A stretch of DNA of 64,000 bases from an uncultured Lachnospiraceae bacterium (GCA_910580195.1 CAJTWA010000002.1:1-64000), one strand, 5' to 3'. Shown: positions 40,653 to 49,910, numbered from the stretch's first letter. Program-made: numbers and translations. The notes: generated by a model not told the origin, from the sequence alone.

Positions 40653-41147
40653 CTAACTACTATAAATAACATCCTCCAATGAAATGATTGGACATTCATA
40701 TTTTTCTTTTAACTCTTGCCTTATCTCATGGAAATGAGATATCGGCGTAACTACTATGGCGTCTACCGGGATAATGTTATCCGAAAGGCTTCTCACTTCC
40801 ACGATTGCCTTTTTTAATGTAAAGTTTTTATCCAGTCCATACTTCACCTCAACAACAGTACTTCCTTTTAATTCATTACAAAGCAAATGTCCTGGCTCTC
40901 CCATCCCATACACCGCAATTTCCCGGAAATTATTTTCCTTAAAAAAATCTTCTATTTTCATGCCGTTATTCTTCTGATTAATCCAATGTTCAAATAACCA
41001 ATAATAATCCGTCAGCCTCCCTATATCCCCATCTTTCTTATCAATCATATTTTTTGCTTTCCATAAAAGCTTCATCAGGATTGTTATCTTAATGCACAAT
41101 AAGATAAAGCATAAAATAATCATTCCTATCTTTTTTCTGCTTACCAT
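40653..41147 (-). CDS. Membrane-anchored Rossmann-like protein, copy A
   Basis: 164 residues, paralogue of the protein at 38174: N-terminal transmembrane helix (about 8-28), linker with WLFEHWINQKNNG, then IAVYGMGEPGHLLCNEL, VKYGLDKN, IPVDAIVVTPISHFHEI and CPIISLEDVIYSS. GGAAGG precedes ATG 41147. It is 13 bp upstream of glycosyltransferase A, so each small protein is paired with one frameshifted glycosyltransferase. It probably acts at the cytoplasmic membrane. No function is known. Confidence 0.7.
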   Translation of the reverse strand: MVSRKKIGMIILCFILLCIKITILMKLLWKAKNMIDKKDGDIGRLTDYYWLFEHWINQKNNGMKIEDFFKENNFREIAVYGMGEPGHLLCNELKGSTVVEVKYGLDKNFTLKKAIVEVRSLSDNIIPVDAIVVTPISHFHEIRQELKEKYECPIISLEDVIYSS

Positions 41148-41183
41148 ATACCTTTCCTTCCATTTAAACCAGCAACGCCTACA

Positions 41184-42101
41184 TTACATATTTTTTCCTA
41201 TATATAGAATTGTTTCCTTTATCCCATCACAAAAAGAAGTTTCTATTTGAAATCCTGTATCTTGAATTAAGTCAAAAATGTTAACACAGGAACTAAATGT
41301 TTTGGCTGTCATTTCTGGCAATACCCCTATCTCCAAATCAAGAAGGGGATCTATGCAGTCCCTGATTTCTTCGACATACTCCCTTAGCTTACGATACTGC
41401 CCGCTTCCAATCCCATAAATTTTTCCGGGTTTTCCCTTCTCCCCAATCAAACGTAATGCCTTCGCCACTTCTGTAACATACAAAAAATCCCATAATTGTT
41501 CCAAATCCCCATACCTAGGTTTCTGTTTCTTTAATAACGTACGGATTGTATATGTGATAATATTATTGCCCTTCCTCCCCGGCCCAAATGTACTGGGTAA
41601 AACCGCCCAGATAAAATCCATAGAAATTTGCCTAGCTAAAACCTCCAGCATATAATGCACCGATACTTTTGCCGCCCCATAAAAATCACTTGGCGCCGGT
41701 TTTTCATTAACATCAATCGTATTCTCGCAAAAAACGTACTCTGCCACTGTCCCCGTCGCTACAAATTTACTACATCCCAATCTCTTTGCTAACTCCATTG
41801 CATTCAACGCATATGTAATGTTCTGTATCTGCAAGCCCACATTATTTTTATCCTCTGGGGCAACACCGTCCCATGCCACAAAAAAGAACGTACCATAACC
41901 TGTTCCCTGTACATTCAGCCCTTCTGGATCCTCCCCGTCCCATCCAATTATGGTAATCTCCCTTTTCCATCTATAGCAGCTTACCTTTGCCTTATTCCGG
42001 ACAAGAATAGTAACTGAATAATCCTGATCCAATAAATCTTTTACTAGGTGTTGCCCAATAAATCCTGTAGCTCCCATCACAATCACTTTTTTTGTTCCCA
42101 T
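41184..42101 (-). CDS. NAD-dependent sugar epimerase/dehydratase/reductase (extended SDR)
   Basis: A 305-residue extended SDR. NAD(P) loop VMGATGFIGQHLVKDL, catalytic Thr/Ser near ATGTVAEYV and YxxxK in DFYGAAKVS, then LPSTFGPGRKGNN in the nucleotide-sugar domain. The family includes 4-ketoreductases and 4-epimerases, and the exact reaction cannot be read off. With RfbF/G/H in the same operon a terminal 4-ketoreductase for the CDP-3,6-dideoxyhexose is one plausible role. GGAGGGAG precedes ATG 42101. It is the last gene before the AT-rich glycosyltransferase duplication. Confidence 0.8.
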   Translation of the reverse strand: MGTKKVIVMGATGFIGQHLVKDLLDQDYSVTILVRNKAKVSCYRWKREITIIGWDGEDPEGLNVQGTGYGTFFFVAWDGVAPEDKNNVGLQIQNITYALNAMELAKRLGCSKFVATGTVAEYVFCENTIDVNEKPAPSDFYGAAKVSVHYMLEVLARQISMDFIWAVLPSTFGPGRKGNNIITYTIRTLLKKQKPRYGDLEQLWDFLYVTEVAKALRLIGEKGKPGKIYGIGSGQYRKLREYVEEIRDCIDPLLDLEIGVLPEMTAKTFSSCVNIFDLIQDTGFQIETSFCDGIKETILYIGKNM

Positions 42102-42139
42102 TCACTCCCTCCTTCTATGCTCCTCCAAAATACAATTTT

Positions 42140-43525
42140 TTACTTCCTGCTATCCTTTATCACTTGTCCCTTTCCCTCAAGAACCTTATAACATTCTTCA
42201 AATACCTTTCCTATCTCATTATTCCAGTTTTCAACACTGAACCTCGTCTGGATATCTTCCATGGCTTGCTTTGTAATCTTAAACCTATAGCCCTCATCCA
42301 GAATAAGCTGTTCTATTTTATCCGCCAAACGTCCCGCATACACTTCATCAATTTCTTCCATAATAAGATAATCCTCTTGAAGCATCCCTGCCCCATCAAT
42401 CCAAGATGTCTTTCCCCATCTTCCTTCCACAATGCTTCCATTCTTACCATCCTGCACGTATTCCCTAATCCCCCATCCATCTGAAGCCACAACTGGAAGC
42501 CCAGACGCCATTGCACGCAAAATAGAAATCACGTGGATTCTAGCTGACGGAATAAGGAATATATCCATGTGGCTCATTAATTCGGCCATATCGCTATCTG
42601 GTAACTTTTCTTCTATAATATGTATTTTTTCTTGATACTTCCTTAAAATTTTCTGGCACTTTTCAGGGAGTTCGTTTGGAACTATGCACTTTAATACAAG
42701 TTCCAAATTATCGTATTTCCCGCACAATTTGCCAAATGCAACGAGAATGTCAATCCCTCCCCTTACAATAAAATTGGGTCCTGCCCAAGATGAGGAAAAG
42801 AACAGCCGTATCTTCCCTTGGAAACTTTTTTGGTAAGTGTGGCAAACCTCCTTTGGAGGGACCTCCTCACAGCACATAGGGATATAGTGGATTTTTCCTG
42901 CAATTTCTTGATTTGGAAATAATGCTTTATATATATCAACCGTCGACCTAACATGGGCTATTACTCCCAAACACTCCTCTTTTTTCAGCATATATTCTGC
43001 AAACTTATATGCCTCTGTATTCCTTATTTTTTCTCCATCTGGCTGTTTCCCATTTTGGATAAACGGAAAAAACAGGGTGACAACATCTTCTATTTCAATT
43101 ACCCATGGCGTCTTTTGCAGGCAATATAAAAAAGATGGCACAAGGGAAAGGGTATCCTCCTTAACAGGAATCTGCATTCCCCTCCTTCCAAGATTAATAA
43201 TCCGGAAGTACCTTTCATAAAACTCCTTGCTAATCCCATTAGCTTCACAATAGGTTACAAACTTTCCCATCTCAATTTCTAACTTTTTTCTCCTAAACTC
43301 CATGATTTCTTGGGCAATTTCCTCTTCTTCGTCCAAAGCCTCCCCCATTGCATTTTTCATGGAAATCCGCATTTTCTCTTCCTCCAGCGTATCAGGCATC
43401 ACATATTTATACCCTTTCGGAGAAAACTTAACAAGTTTAAACAAAGGATGCATCCCCACCATGCCGCTCCCTTCTCCTGTAAAGCACCTCGCCGCCCCTA
43501 AATAAATGACTTCCCGTTCTCTCAT
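42140..43525 (-). CDS. Glycosyltransferase family 4 (GT-B fold)
   Basis: About 461 residues. The C-terminal Rossmann half has RLFFSSSWAGPNFIVRGGIDILVAF and the family nucleotide-sugar site MASGLPVVASDGWGIREYV (E near 375). The N-terminal part contains a helical, charged insert (about 50-100), so the protein is longer than typical GT4 enzymes. ATG 43525 (MREREVIYLG) has GAGGAAGG upstream. It is cytoplasmic or membrane-peripheral and should add one sugar to the glycan. It lies between the SDR and the ColD-like enzyme. Donor and acceptor are unknown. Confidence 0.85.
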   Translation of the reverse strand: MREREVIYLGAARCFTGEGSGMVGMHPLFKLVKFSPKGYKYVMPDTLEEEKMRISMKNAMGEALDEEEEIAQEIMEFRRKKLEIEMGKFVTYCEANGISKEFYERYFRIINLGRRGMQIPVKEDTLSLVPSFLYCLQKTPWVIEIEDVVTLFFPFIQNGKQPDGEKIRNTEAYKFAEYMLKKEECLGVIAHVRSTVDIYKALFPNQEIAGKIHYIPMCCEEVPPKEVCHTYQKSFQGKIRLFFSSSWAGPNFIVRGGIDILVAFGKLCGKYDNLELVLKCIVPNELPEKCQKILRKYQEKIHIIEEKLPDSDMAELMSHMDIFLIPSARIHVISILRAMASGLPVVASDGWGIREYVQDGKNGSIVEGRWGKTSWIDGAGMLQEDYLIMEEIDEVYAGRLADKIEQLILDEGYRFKITKQAMEDIQTRFSVENWNNEIGKVFEECYKVLEGKGQVIKDSRK

Positions 43526-43542
43526 TTTCCTTCCTCTTTTCC

Positions 43543-44715
43543 TTAGCACACATGATTCAACGCTTTGCACAAACCTAAAATTTTCTTCTCTTCCAACCCC
43601 GGATAATTCCCTATATACATCCCAAACTGATGGATATGTTCTGCATTAGGGAAATCCGCCGGGTTTATCTTTGGGTATCTTTTCCTGACAAAAGGCTGCC
43701 GCAGCAAATTCCCCCCGCCTGCCGTCCCCCGCCTGAATTCTACATTTTCTTCCCCCAGCAATTCGGCTACCTTACAAAACTGCTCTGAGTTCCCTTCCCG
43801 CAGCATCACGACAAACGCATAATTGCTGTTCCCGTTCCCATCAAAATCCGTATAATATATTTTGGGGTCCAGATTTCCAATAAACAACTTATAATTTTTT
43901 TGCCTTGCTTCTATGTTCCGATCCAGCCGCTTTAACTGGTTCAGGCCAATTACTGCATTCAGTTCGGTGCCGCGCATATTATAGCCCGGCACGGTAAATA
44001 TGAACTCTGGATGCAATTCTGGATGCCCCTCCCCCATAGCCCTGATATAATCTTTATCATCACATTCCCGCAGCATCCCATGGCTCCGGAACATCCGCAT
44101 TAAGTTATAAAATTCCTCGTCGTCCGTGCAGACCATACCGCCTTCAATGGTGCTCATATGGTGTGCATAGTAAAATGAAAAATTGGAAACATCCCCAATG
44201 CTGCCTAGCTTCTTCCCCTGAAATACAGCCCCATGGGATTCACATGCGTCTTCAATCAGCACAATCCCCCGCTCCGTGCAGATGTCCCTAAGTTTTTGCG
44301 TCATGCCGTTGTAGCCCAGCACATGGGTAAGCAGAACAGCTTTTGTCCTCCCTGTCATCTTTGCAATGGCATCCTCTTCTTTCATGGCAAGGTTTTTCAG
44401 CCCCACATCCACAAATACAGGTTCCATCCCTGCTGCTATTACGGCCGCAACATCGCTTGCCCATCCAATCGGCGACAGGAGCACCTCGCCTGCTCCATAA
44501 CGCTCCCTGATCCCTGCCAAAGTCATGTAATTGGCTGACGAACCGGAGTTCACAAATACCGAATATTTTACCCCCAGCCACTTAGACCATGCTTCTTCAA
44601 ATTCACGCACTTTCGGCCCATTCGTGAACCGGTCACTTTTCTGTAAAAATTCTGTCAGTGCGGCAATATCCGACGAATTGATATTGTTGCTCATCAGCGG
44701 TATATTTAACATCAT
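43543..44715 (-). CDS. ColD-like PLP-dependent 3-dehydratase of a GDP-4-keto-6-deoxy sugar
   Basis: A 390-residue DegT-fold enzyme in which the PLP lysine is replaced by His (SFYYAHHMSTIEGG, about 185), the hallmark of sugar 3-dehydratases. Unlike RfbH at 30298 it lacks the clustered Fe-S cysteines, so it matches the ColD (GDP-4-keto-6-deoxy-D-mannose 3-dehydratase) type; the 390-residue length also fits ColD. ATG 44715 overlaps the stop of the ColC/Fcl-like gene by 4 bp (ATGA), so the two are translationally coupled. In the standard colitose route ColD acts just before ColC. Substrate here could be GDP-4-keto-6-deoxymannose or the corresponding heptose. Confidence 0.83.
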   Translation of the reverse strand: MMLNIPLMSNNINSSDIAALTEFLQKSDRFTNGPKVREFEEAWSKWLGVKYSVFVNSGSSANYMTLAGIRERYGAGEVLLSPIGWASDVAAVIAAGMEPVFVDVGLKNLAMKEEDAIAKMTGRTKAVLLTHVLGYNGMTQKLRDICTERGIVLIEDACESHGAVFQGKKLGSIGDVSNFSFYYAHHMSTIEGGMVCTDDEEFYNLMRMFRSHGMLRECDDKDYIRAMGEGHPELHPEFIFTVPGYNMRGTELNAVIGLNQLKRLDRNIEARQKNYKLFIGNLDPKIYYTDFDGNGNSNYAFVVMLREGNSEQFCKVAELLGEENVEFRRGTAGGGNLLRQPFVRKRYPKINPADFPNAEHIHQFGMYIGNYPGLEEKKILGLCKALNHVC

Positions 44716-45665
44716 CCATCCTTCTTTCCTGTGTATTTCCCTTCCTGGCCCAGAAAATCCTGATATGTCCTTTGGATCCCCTCCGCAAACCCCACGGAAG
44801 GCCTCCATCCCATGGCAAATAATTTGGAGGAATCCAAAACCCTCCTTGGCGCGCCGTCCGGCTTCCCCAAGTCATTCCTGATTTCCCCGTGGAACCCGAC
44901 CTCCCTGCACACAATTTCCGTCAGTTTCTGTATGGTAAGTTCTTCCCCTGTGCCTATATTGATGCAGGAATTCCCGGAATAATGGCGCATTAAAAACACG
45001 CACGCACTGGCAATGTCGTCAATGTAAATAAATTCCCGGACTGGCTTGCCAGTCCCCCATACGGTAACGGAAGCTGCATGTTCCACTTTTGCCTTATGGG
45101 CTTTCCTGATTAAAGCAGGGACTACATGGGAGGATTCTAGGTCAAAATTATCCCCCGGCCCATAGGCATTGCATGGCATGCAGGAAATAAAATCCGTCCC
45201 ATACTGCTTATTATAATATTCACACATTTTTAAGCCGGAAAGTTTCGCCACTGCATAGGCCTCATTGGTCTTTTCAAATTCCCCTGTCAGCAAGGATTCT
45301 TCCCGGACCGGCTGCTCCGCCATCCGTGGGTAGACGCACCCGCTGCCCATGTACAGTAACTTTTTTACGCCAAATTTGTACGCAGCATGGATGACGTTCA
45401 TGGACATGGCCAGATTGTCATATAAAAATTTCCCTGTCAGCGTATCATTGATTAAAACCCCGCCTACCGTGGCTGCTGCCATAAAGACATACTCCGGCTT
45501 TTCCTTCCCAAAAAATTCTTCAGTTGCCCTTTGGTCCCTTAAATCCAGTCCACGGTGGGGGATGAGGCACAGGTTATTGTAGCCTTGGCGCTTTAATTCT
45601 CTGGCAATTGCAGAGCCTACCAGCCCAGTGTGCCCTGCGACATATATTTTTGCTCCTTGTTCCAT
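44712..45665 (-). CDS. GDP-L-fucose synthase/GDP-colitose synthase-like reductase-epimerase
   Basis: A 317-residue SDR of the Fcl/WcaG/ColC group: VAGHTGLVGSAI, FMAAATVGGVL, LYMGSGCVYPR, YAVAKLSGLKMCEYY, MPCNAYGPGDNF and FIYIDDIASAC. These enzymes epimerise C3/C5 or C5 and reduce the 4-keto group of GDP-4-keto-6-deoxymannose-type sugars. Because it is coupled to a ColD-like 3-dehydratase, a ColC-type role (3-deoxy product) is more likely than L-fucose. A GDP-mannose 4,6-dehydratase, needed upstream, is not recognised in this window. Confidence 0.87.
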   Translation of the reverse strand: MEQGAKIYVAGHTGLVGSAIARELKRQGYNNLCLIPHRGLDLRDQRATEEFFGKEKPEYVFMAAATVGGVLINDTLTGKFLYDNLAMSMNVIHAAYKFGVKKLLYMGSGCVYPRMAEQPVREESLLTGEFEKTNEAYAVAKLSGLKMCEYYNKQYGTDFISCMPCNAYGPGDNFDLESSHVVPALIRKAHKAKVEHAASVTVWGTGKPVREFIYIDDIASACVFLMRHYSGNSCINIGTGEELTIQKLTEIVCREVGFHGEIRNDLGKPDGAPRRVLDSSKLFAMGWRPSVGFAEGIQRTYQDFLGQEGKYTGKKDG

Positions 45666-45671
45666 GGCAAG

Positions 45672-46490
45672 TTATCCTTTCAAGTTTTCATAGGCAGCAC
45701 GCGCTTCTTCCCCTTTGGGCATAAACCCATGCATGAGCGGCTGGTTGCTAAGGTAATCCAGCCCTTTCCCTTTTACCGTATCTGCAATCACGCAAAGGGG
45801 CTTGGACGTCCTCCTGCTCCTGATCCCCTCCAAGGCGCCTAGCAATTCTTCATAGGAATGGCCGTCAACTGCCCTTGTGTCCCAATTGCAGCTTTTCCAC
45901 TTTTCCTCAAACGGCTCCAATTCACACATATTTTCCGTGAAATCGGAACATCCCAAGTAATTGCGGTCAACTACCACAACTAAATTGTTCAGGCGGTTAT
46001 GGCCTGCAAACAGCATTGCCTCCCAAATTGCCCCCTCATAACACTCTGCGTCCCCAAGGAGGCAGAATGTCATCCAGTTTTCCCGGTTCAGTTTTGCCCC
46101 CATGGCAAGCCCTGCCGCCATGCCAAGCCCAATCCCAAGGGAACCGCCATAAAACTCAAACCCCGGGTAAAACAGTTCCCGTGTTTTCGTAAAATCCCCG
46201 CCGGGCTTTATTAATTCTTCAATTTCTTCTTTCGATAGGATGCCCAAATCCTCAAAAATTGGGAACAGCATCCCAGCCCCATGCCCTTTGCTGAGCACAA
46301 GCCTGTCCCTGTTTTTGTCCTTTACATTTCCTGCATGGAAATCCATTGTTTCTGACAGCAGCGAAATTAGGATTTCTGTTTCCGAAAATGCCGTTGTCAG
46401 GTGCCCATATCCTAGCCCCGTAAATATTTCAAGAAACCTCTTCCGCATCTCATAAGATTTCTGGTATAGTTCTCCATATGACTGTCCCAT
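45672..46490 (-). CDS. Transketolase, N-terminal (TPP-pyrimidine site partner) subunit
   Basis: A 272-residue protein equal to the N-terminal third of transketolase. It carries LVLSKGHGAGMLFP, the TPP/Mg motif GDAECYEGAIWEAMLFAGH with VVDRNYLG (about 145-180), and DTRAVDGHSYEEL. The Gly-Asp-Gly of the motif is Gly-Asp-Ala. The C-terminal subunit gene is 3 bp upstream. Split transketolases in glycan loci are thought to transfer a two-carbon unit to a keto-sugar nucleotide rather than serve the pentose phosphate route; that assignment is inference here. Confidence 0.9.
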   Translation of the reverse strand: MGQSYGELYQKSYEMRKRFLEIFTGLGYGHLTTAFSETEILISLLSETMDFHAGNVKDKNRDRLVLSKGHGAGMLFPIFEDLGILSKEEIEELIKPGGDFTKTRELFYPGFEFYGGSLGIGLGMAAGLAMGAKLNRENWMTFCLLGDAECYEGAIWEAMLFAGHNRLNNLVVVVDRNYLGCSDFTENMCELEPFEEKWKSCNWDTRAVDGHSYEELLGALEGIRSRRTSKPLCVIADTVKGKGLDYLSNQPLMHGFMPKGEEARAAYENLKG

Positions 46491-46493
46491 AAC

Positions 46494-47402
46494 TTAACCC
46501 CCGCACAATTCCTTGATTTCCTGTTCCAGCCCTGAAAGGGCCAAGCCTTCTTCCTGCCATAGCATTTCACGGTTTGTAAAGACATTGGGGTATCCTTTTT
46601 GGAACCTTAGCCCTTTGCGTGCCACAGGGATTTGCATGCCTCTGTCATTGAGGAGTTCAAGGACCATGCTGCCAATCCCGCCTTCAACCACCCCGTCTTC
46701 AACTGTTACAATCTGGGAGCACCCTTCTATTTCCTGTACAAATTTTTCTTCCTGCACAGGCAGGCAGTAACAGTCAATTACTTTCACCGGAAGGCCCAAT
46801 CCCATTAACCCATGGGCCATGGTTCCATAAGCTACAACTGCCACTTTGCCCTCTTTCCCATTTGTAATAAAGCCTGTCTGGAAATCAATATCCCTTTCGG
46901 CATACAGTTCCCCTTCAATATATTTATCAAATTGCACATACCTCGGATAAGGTTCTTCCACAACTGCATGTGCCAGCCTTTTTGCGATTGTTTCGTCCGA
47001 CGGGTTTACAACCTGCAGGTTTTTGAGGGTGCGCACCATGGAAATGTTTTCTATTGGCATATGCGTATATCCTGCCTCCGCAGAACATGTACCCGCATTC
47101 AGCGCAGTAACCGTGAGGGGAATTTGCAAAGACGCCATGATATTGCGCACTTGGTCAAATGCCCGGGTCACTGGAAAAGGATTCAGGGCATATGCAACCA
47201 CCTTTTTCCCTGCCAGCTGAAGCCCGGAAGAAACAGCAAGCAAGTTCTGTTCGGCAATCCCAACATTGATAAAACGGTTTGGGAAATCCCTGCGGAAATC
47301 ATCAAGGCTGGGAGCCCCAATATCGGAACTCACAATTACAATATCTTCCCCCTGCTTCGTTTTTTTGTATATTTCATGAAAAAAAACATCCCTGACTTTC
47401 AT
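46494..47402 (-). CDS. Transketolase, C-terminal subunit
   Basis: A 302-residue protein with the pyrimidine-binding domain (VSSDIGAPSLDDF, FINVGIAEQNLLAVSSGLQLAGKKVVAYAL, where the Glu that activates TPP is in GIAEQN) and the C-terminal transketolase domain (VAVVAYGTMAHGLMGLG, IVTVEDGVVEGGIGSMV). Its ATG overlaps the stop of the cobalamin-radical SAM gene by 4 bp (ATGA), and it is 3 bp from the N-terminal subunit gene. The three proteins are therefore made from coupled reading frames, suggesting one pathway. Confidence 0.9.
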   Translation of the reverse strand: MKVRDVFFHEIYKKTKQGEDIVIVSSDIGAPSLDDFRRDFPNRFINVGIAEQNLLAVSSGLQLAGKKVVAYALNPFPVTRAFDQVRNIMASLQIPLTVTALNAGTCSAEAGYTHMPIENISMVRTLKNLQVVNPSDETIAKRLAHAVVEEPYPRYVQFDKYIEGELYAERDIDFQTGFITNGKEGKVAVVAYGTMAHGLMGLGLPVKVIDCYCLPVQEEKFVQEIEGCSQIVTVEDGVVEGGIGSMVLELLNDRGMQIPVARKGLRFQKGYPNVFTNREMLWQEEGLALSGLEQEIKELCGG

Positions 47403-48880
47403 ATATTGCTCCTTGATCCCTCCAATAATTTCCGACGCAGCCTGCCTTTTGTACTTTCCTGAATAGAGGCTACAGCCTGTTTGCCAAACTTTTGCTCAAT
47501 ATTCTCAAAATATCTCCCATTATCTTCAAAAAAAGCGTGAAATGCCCAATCGCGGTATTCCAGCACTTGGGCTGGGGATAAATACTTGGAGCCCTTTGGC
47601 GTACATTCATAACTGTACTGGGCATAAGCCATCCAATTCCCCGGCAGTTCTTCGCCGTTTTCTATGTATTCCCTATACGTTTTTGATCCCGGATAAGCCA
47701 TTGTGACATAAAAATTAATCCACTCCGGGTTGATTTCCCTGCAAAGCCCATAAGTTGCCTGCATATCCTCCAAATCATCATCCGGCAGGCCAAACATAAA
47801 ATTCGCCAGCACATGGATCCCTGCATTTTTTACCATCTCCACGACACGTTTCACTTTTCCATTGTCATACTGCCCCTTGGAAACGCCATCCATGGATTTC
47901 TTGCTCCCGCTTTCTATCCCAAATGCAAGCCAGCGGATCCCGGCCTTCCTTAATTTCTCCAGCAATTTTTCATTTACGGTATCAATTCTGGCATACCCCC
48001 AAATATTCAGGCCGTAATCCTTTTCAATCAGCCTGTCGCAAAACTCGCTTACATATTTTTCATTCAGCACAAAACACTCATCCAGTATTTTCAGGTATTT
48101 GATATGGTATCGGTTCACAAGGACGTCAATTTCCTCCATGATACGGCCAATATCAAAAAAGCGGACCTTCCTAGAGCCGAACTGGGATGCAATTGCACAG
48201 AAACTGCAATTATACGGGCAGCCTAACGATGTTGCCAACACAGCATACCTTCCCCTTGCTGCCCCGCTGTCTTCTCCTAACATGTGCCAATTATGGGGCA
48301 GGTAACGTTCCATCGGCAGCAAATCCCATGCCGGGGCAGGGACATTCCCTATTTCCTCTATGTTGAGCTGGCTGTTCCCCACAACCCTTCCCCTGCCCCT
48401 GTAATAGAGCCCTTTGATATCTTCCAAATTTCCCGTCCCATGTTTTACATACTCCAAAAGCTGAACAATCTCTTTCAGCCCTTCCCCTTTTACCAGAAAA
48501 TCAATATTCTCTTCCTCCATTGTCCGTTCTGGCAATGCGGATGGATGCAGCCCCCACATAAAAACCGGGGTCTTCTCCTCCCTTTTCTTGATTGCCTGGC
48601 AGACCAAGCCAGCGCCATTCATTTTCTGTGTAGATGCCGATAAATTATTCCCTGTGACGCATACTCCAATTAAGGCAGGTTTCCGTTCCGCCACACATTC
48701 TGCCACATCCTCCGGCGAACAGTTCAATGCCTCTGCATCTAATATCCCAACAGAAATATTCCTCTCCCTTGCATAGGAAGCAATCACCCCTGCCCAATAA
48801 GGCGGCTCACAAGCTACATATTGATAAGTATCACCATAAACTGCCTTCATATCATTTGGGCGTATCAGCATTAAATCCAT
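47399..48880 (-). CDS. Cobalamin-binding radical SAM enzyme
   Basis: A 493-residue class-B-type protein. The N-terminal B12-binding fold (about 1-150) has VGILDAEAL, LIGVCVTGNN and MWGLHPSALPERTM. The radical SAM barrel (about 205-420) has the cluster motif CPYNCSFC (C-x3-C-x2-C, about 219-226) and later GIESGSKKSMDGV. Relatives methylate unactivated carbon or phosphorus centres. Within a sugar-nucleotide operon, and coupled to the transketolase, C-methylation or rearrangement of a sugar is the natural hypothesis. AAGGAGG lies upstream of ATG 48880; it overlaps the end of hddA by 29 bp. Confidence 0.9.
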   Translation of the reverse strand: MDLMLIRPNDMKAVYGDTYQYVACEPPYWAGVIASYARERNISVGILDAEALNCSPEDVAECVAERKPALIGVCVTGNNLSASTQKMNGAGLVCQAIKKREEKTPVFMWGLHPSALPERTMEEENIDFLVKGEGLKEIVQLLEYVKHGTGNLEDIKGLYYRGRGRVVGNSQLNIEEIGNVPAPAWDLLPMERYLPHNWHMLGEDSGAARGRYAVLATSLGCPYNCSFCAIASQFGSRKVRFFDIGRIMEEIDVLVNRYHIKYLKILDECFVLNEKYVSEFCDRLIEKDYGLNIWGYARIDTVNEKLLEKLRKAGIRWLAFGIESGSKKSMDGVSKGQYDNGKVKRVVEMVKNAGIHVLANFMFGLPDDDLEDMQATYGLCREINPEWINFYVTMAYPGSKTYREYIENGEELPGNWMAYAQYSYECTPKGSKYLSPAQVLEYRDWAFHAFFEDNGRYFENIEQKFGKQAVASIQESTKGRLRRKLLEGSRSNI

Positions 48881-49910
48881 TTACAGCATCCTCCTTAAAA
48901 TTACCATCCATAACCACTTTTGCGTCCGGCCTATAATAAATGACTTGGCTCCCTGCATCCTCAAACTGGAACGGCACGCACACATAATCTGCAAATGCCT
49001 TGATAAAATCCTCCTGCTTCTTTGGCTCTACGAAAAACAGCATAAACCCGCCCCCGCCGGCCCCTAGCAGTTTTCCTCCAATCGCCCCATGCTCCATCCC
49101 TCTACGGTACATCCCATCAATGCGGCTGTCGCTGACTTTTTCAGACAAATCCCTCTTTTCTTTCCATGTATCATTGAGCAAGGCTCCGAATTCCCGGATA
49201 TCCTTATTGCTGCCCAAAATTTCAATGGCTTGCCCTACATATTGTTTCATCCTTGCCAAGCCAGCAAAATGCTCCTCCAGCGTCTGTATCTTGCTCTTTT
49301 CAATATTCTTTGCAAACCGCTGGAATCCAGTGAACACCAGCACCAAATGGCTGTTTAATGCCTTTATCCTCTCAGGCGGCAATGTCATTGGGTACGTTTC
49401 AATATCCCCATTTTCCTTGAATACAATATGGTTCAGCCCGCCATATGCCGCAGCGGTCTGATCCTGTGAACCCACCGCCTCCTGAATCATATCCTGCTCA
49501 ATATGTATTGCCTGCGCTGCAAGTTCCTTCTTAGAAACCATTTTCCCATTCAGCCCATACAATGCATTCAGGAGCCCCACCGTAAAGGAGGAACTGGATC
49601 CTATTCCGGACCGTGCTGGGATGTCCGTGTTATAATGCAGGTCAATCCCATATCCCAGACCCATAAAGCGCAGCGTTTCACGGATGGAAGGGTGCTCAAT
49701 CTCCTCTATCCCGCTTACAAGCTCTGTTTTCGAGCCATAGACAAAGCGGCTGTTATATTCCCAGAATGGCGGCATGCGGCGGCAGGTGATGTACAGGTAT
49801 TTATCAATTGTCGTCGAGAGCACCTCGCCCCCAAATTTCCTGTAATAATCCGGCAGGTCTGTCCCTCCGCCAAAAAATGAAATCCTTAAAGGTGTCCTAG
49901 TAATAATCAT
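48852..49910 (-). CDS. hddA: D-glycero-alpha-D-manno-heptose 7-phosphate kinase (GHMP family)
   Basis: A 352-residue GHMP kinase. RTPLRISFFGGGTDLPDYY at the start, the ATP loop IPARSGIGSSSSFTVGLL (about 103-120) and the C-terminal GKLLGAGGGGFMLFF are diagnostic of the HddA subgroup, which phosphorylates C1 of heptose-7-phosphate in the GDP-heptose route. L-fucose kinase-like relatives are the alternative. Supporting context: gmhA is 123 bp upstream on the same strand, and a GmhB-HddC fusion lies at 36838. AGGAAAG precedes ATG 49910. Confidence 0.9.
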   Translation of the reverse strand: MIITRTPLRISFFGGGTDLPDYYRKFGGEVLSTTIDKYLYITCRRMPPFWEYNSRFVYGSKTELVSGIEEIEHPSIRETLRFMGLGYGIDLHYNTDIPARSGIGSSSSFTVGLLNALYGLNGKMVSKKELAAQAIHIEQDMIQEAVGSQDQTAAAYGGLNHIVFKENGDIETYPMTLPPERIKALNSHLVLVFTGFQRFAKNIEKSKIQTLEEHFAGLARMKQYVGQAIEILGSNKDIREFGALLNDTWKEKRDLSEKVSDSRIDGMYRRGMEHGAIGGKLLGAGGGGFMLFFVEPKKQEDFIKAFADYVCVPFQFEDAGSQVIYYRPDAKVVMDGNFKEDAVNGFNADTPK

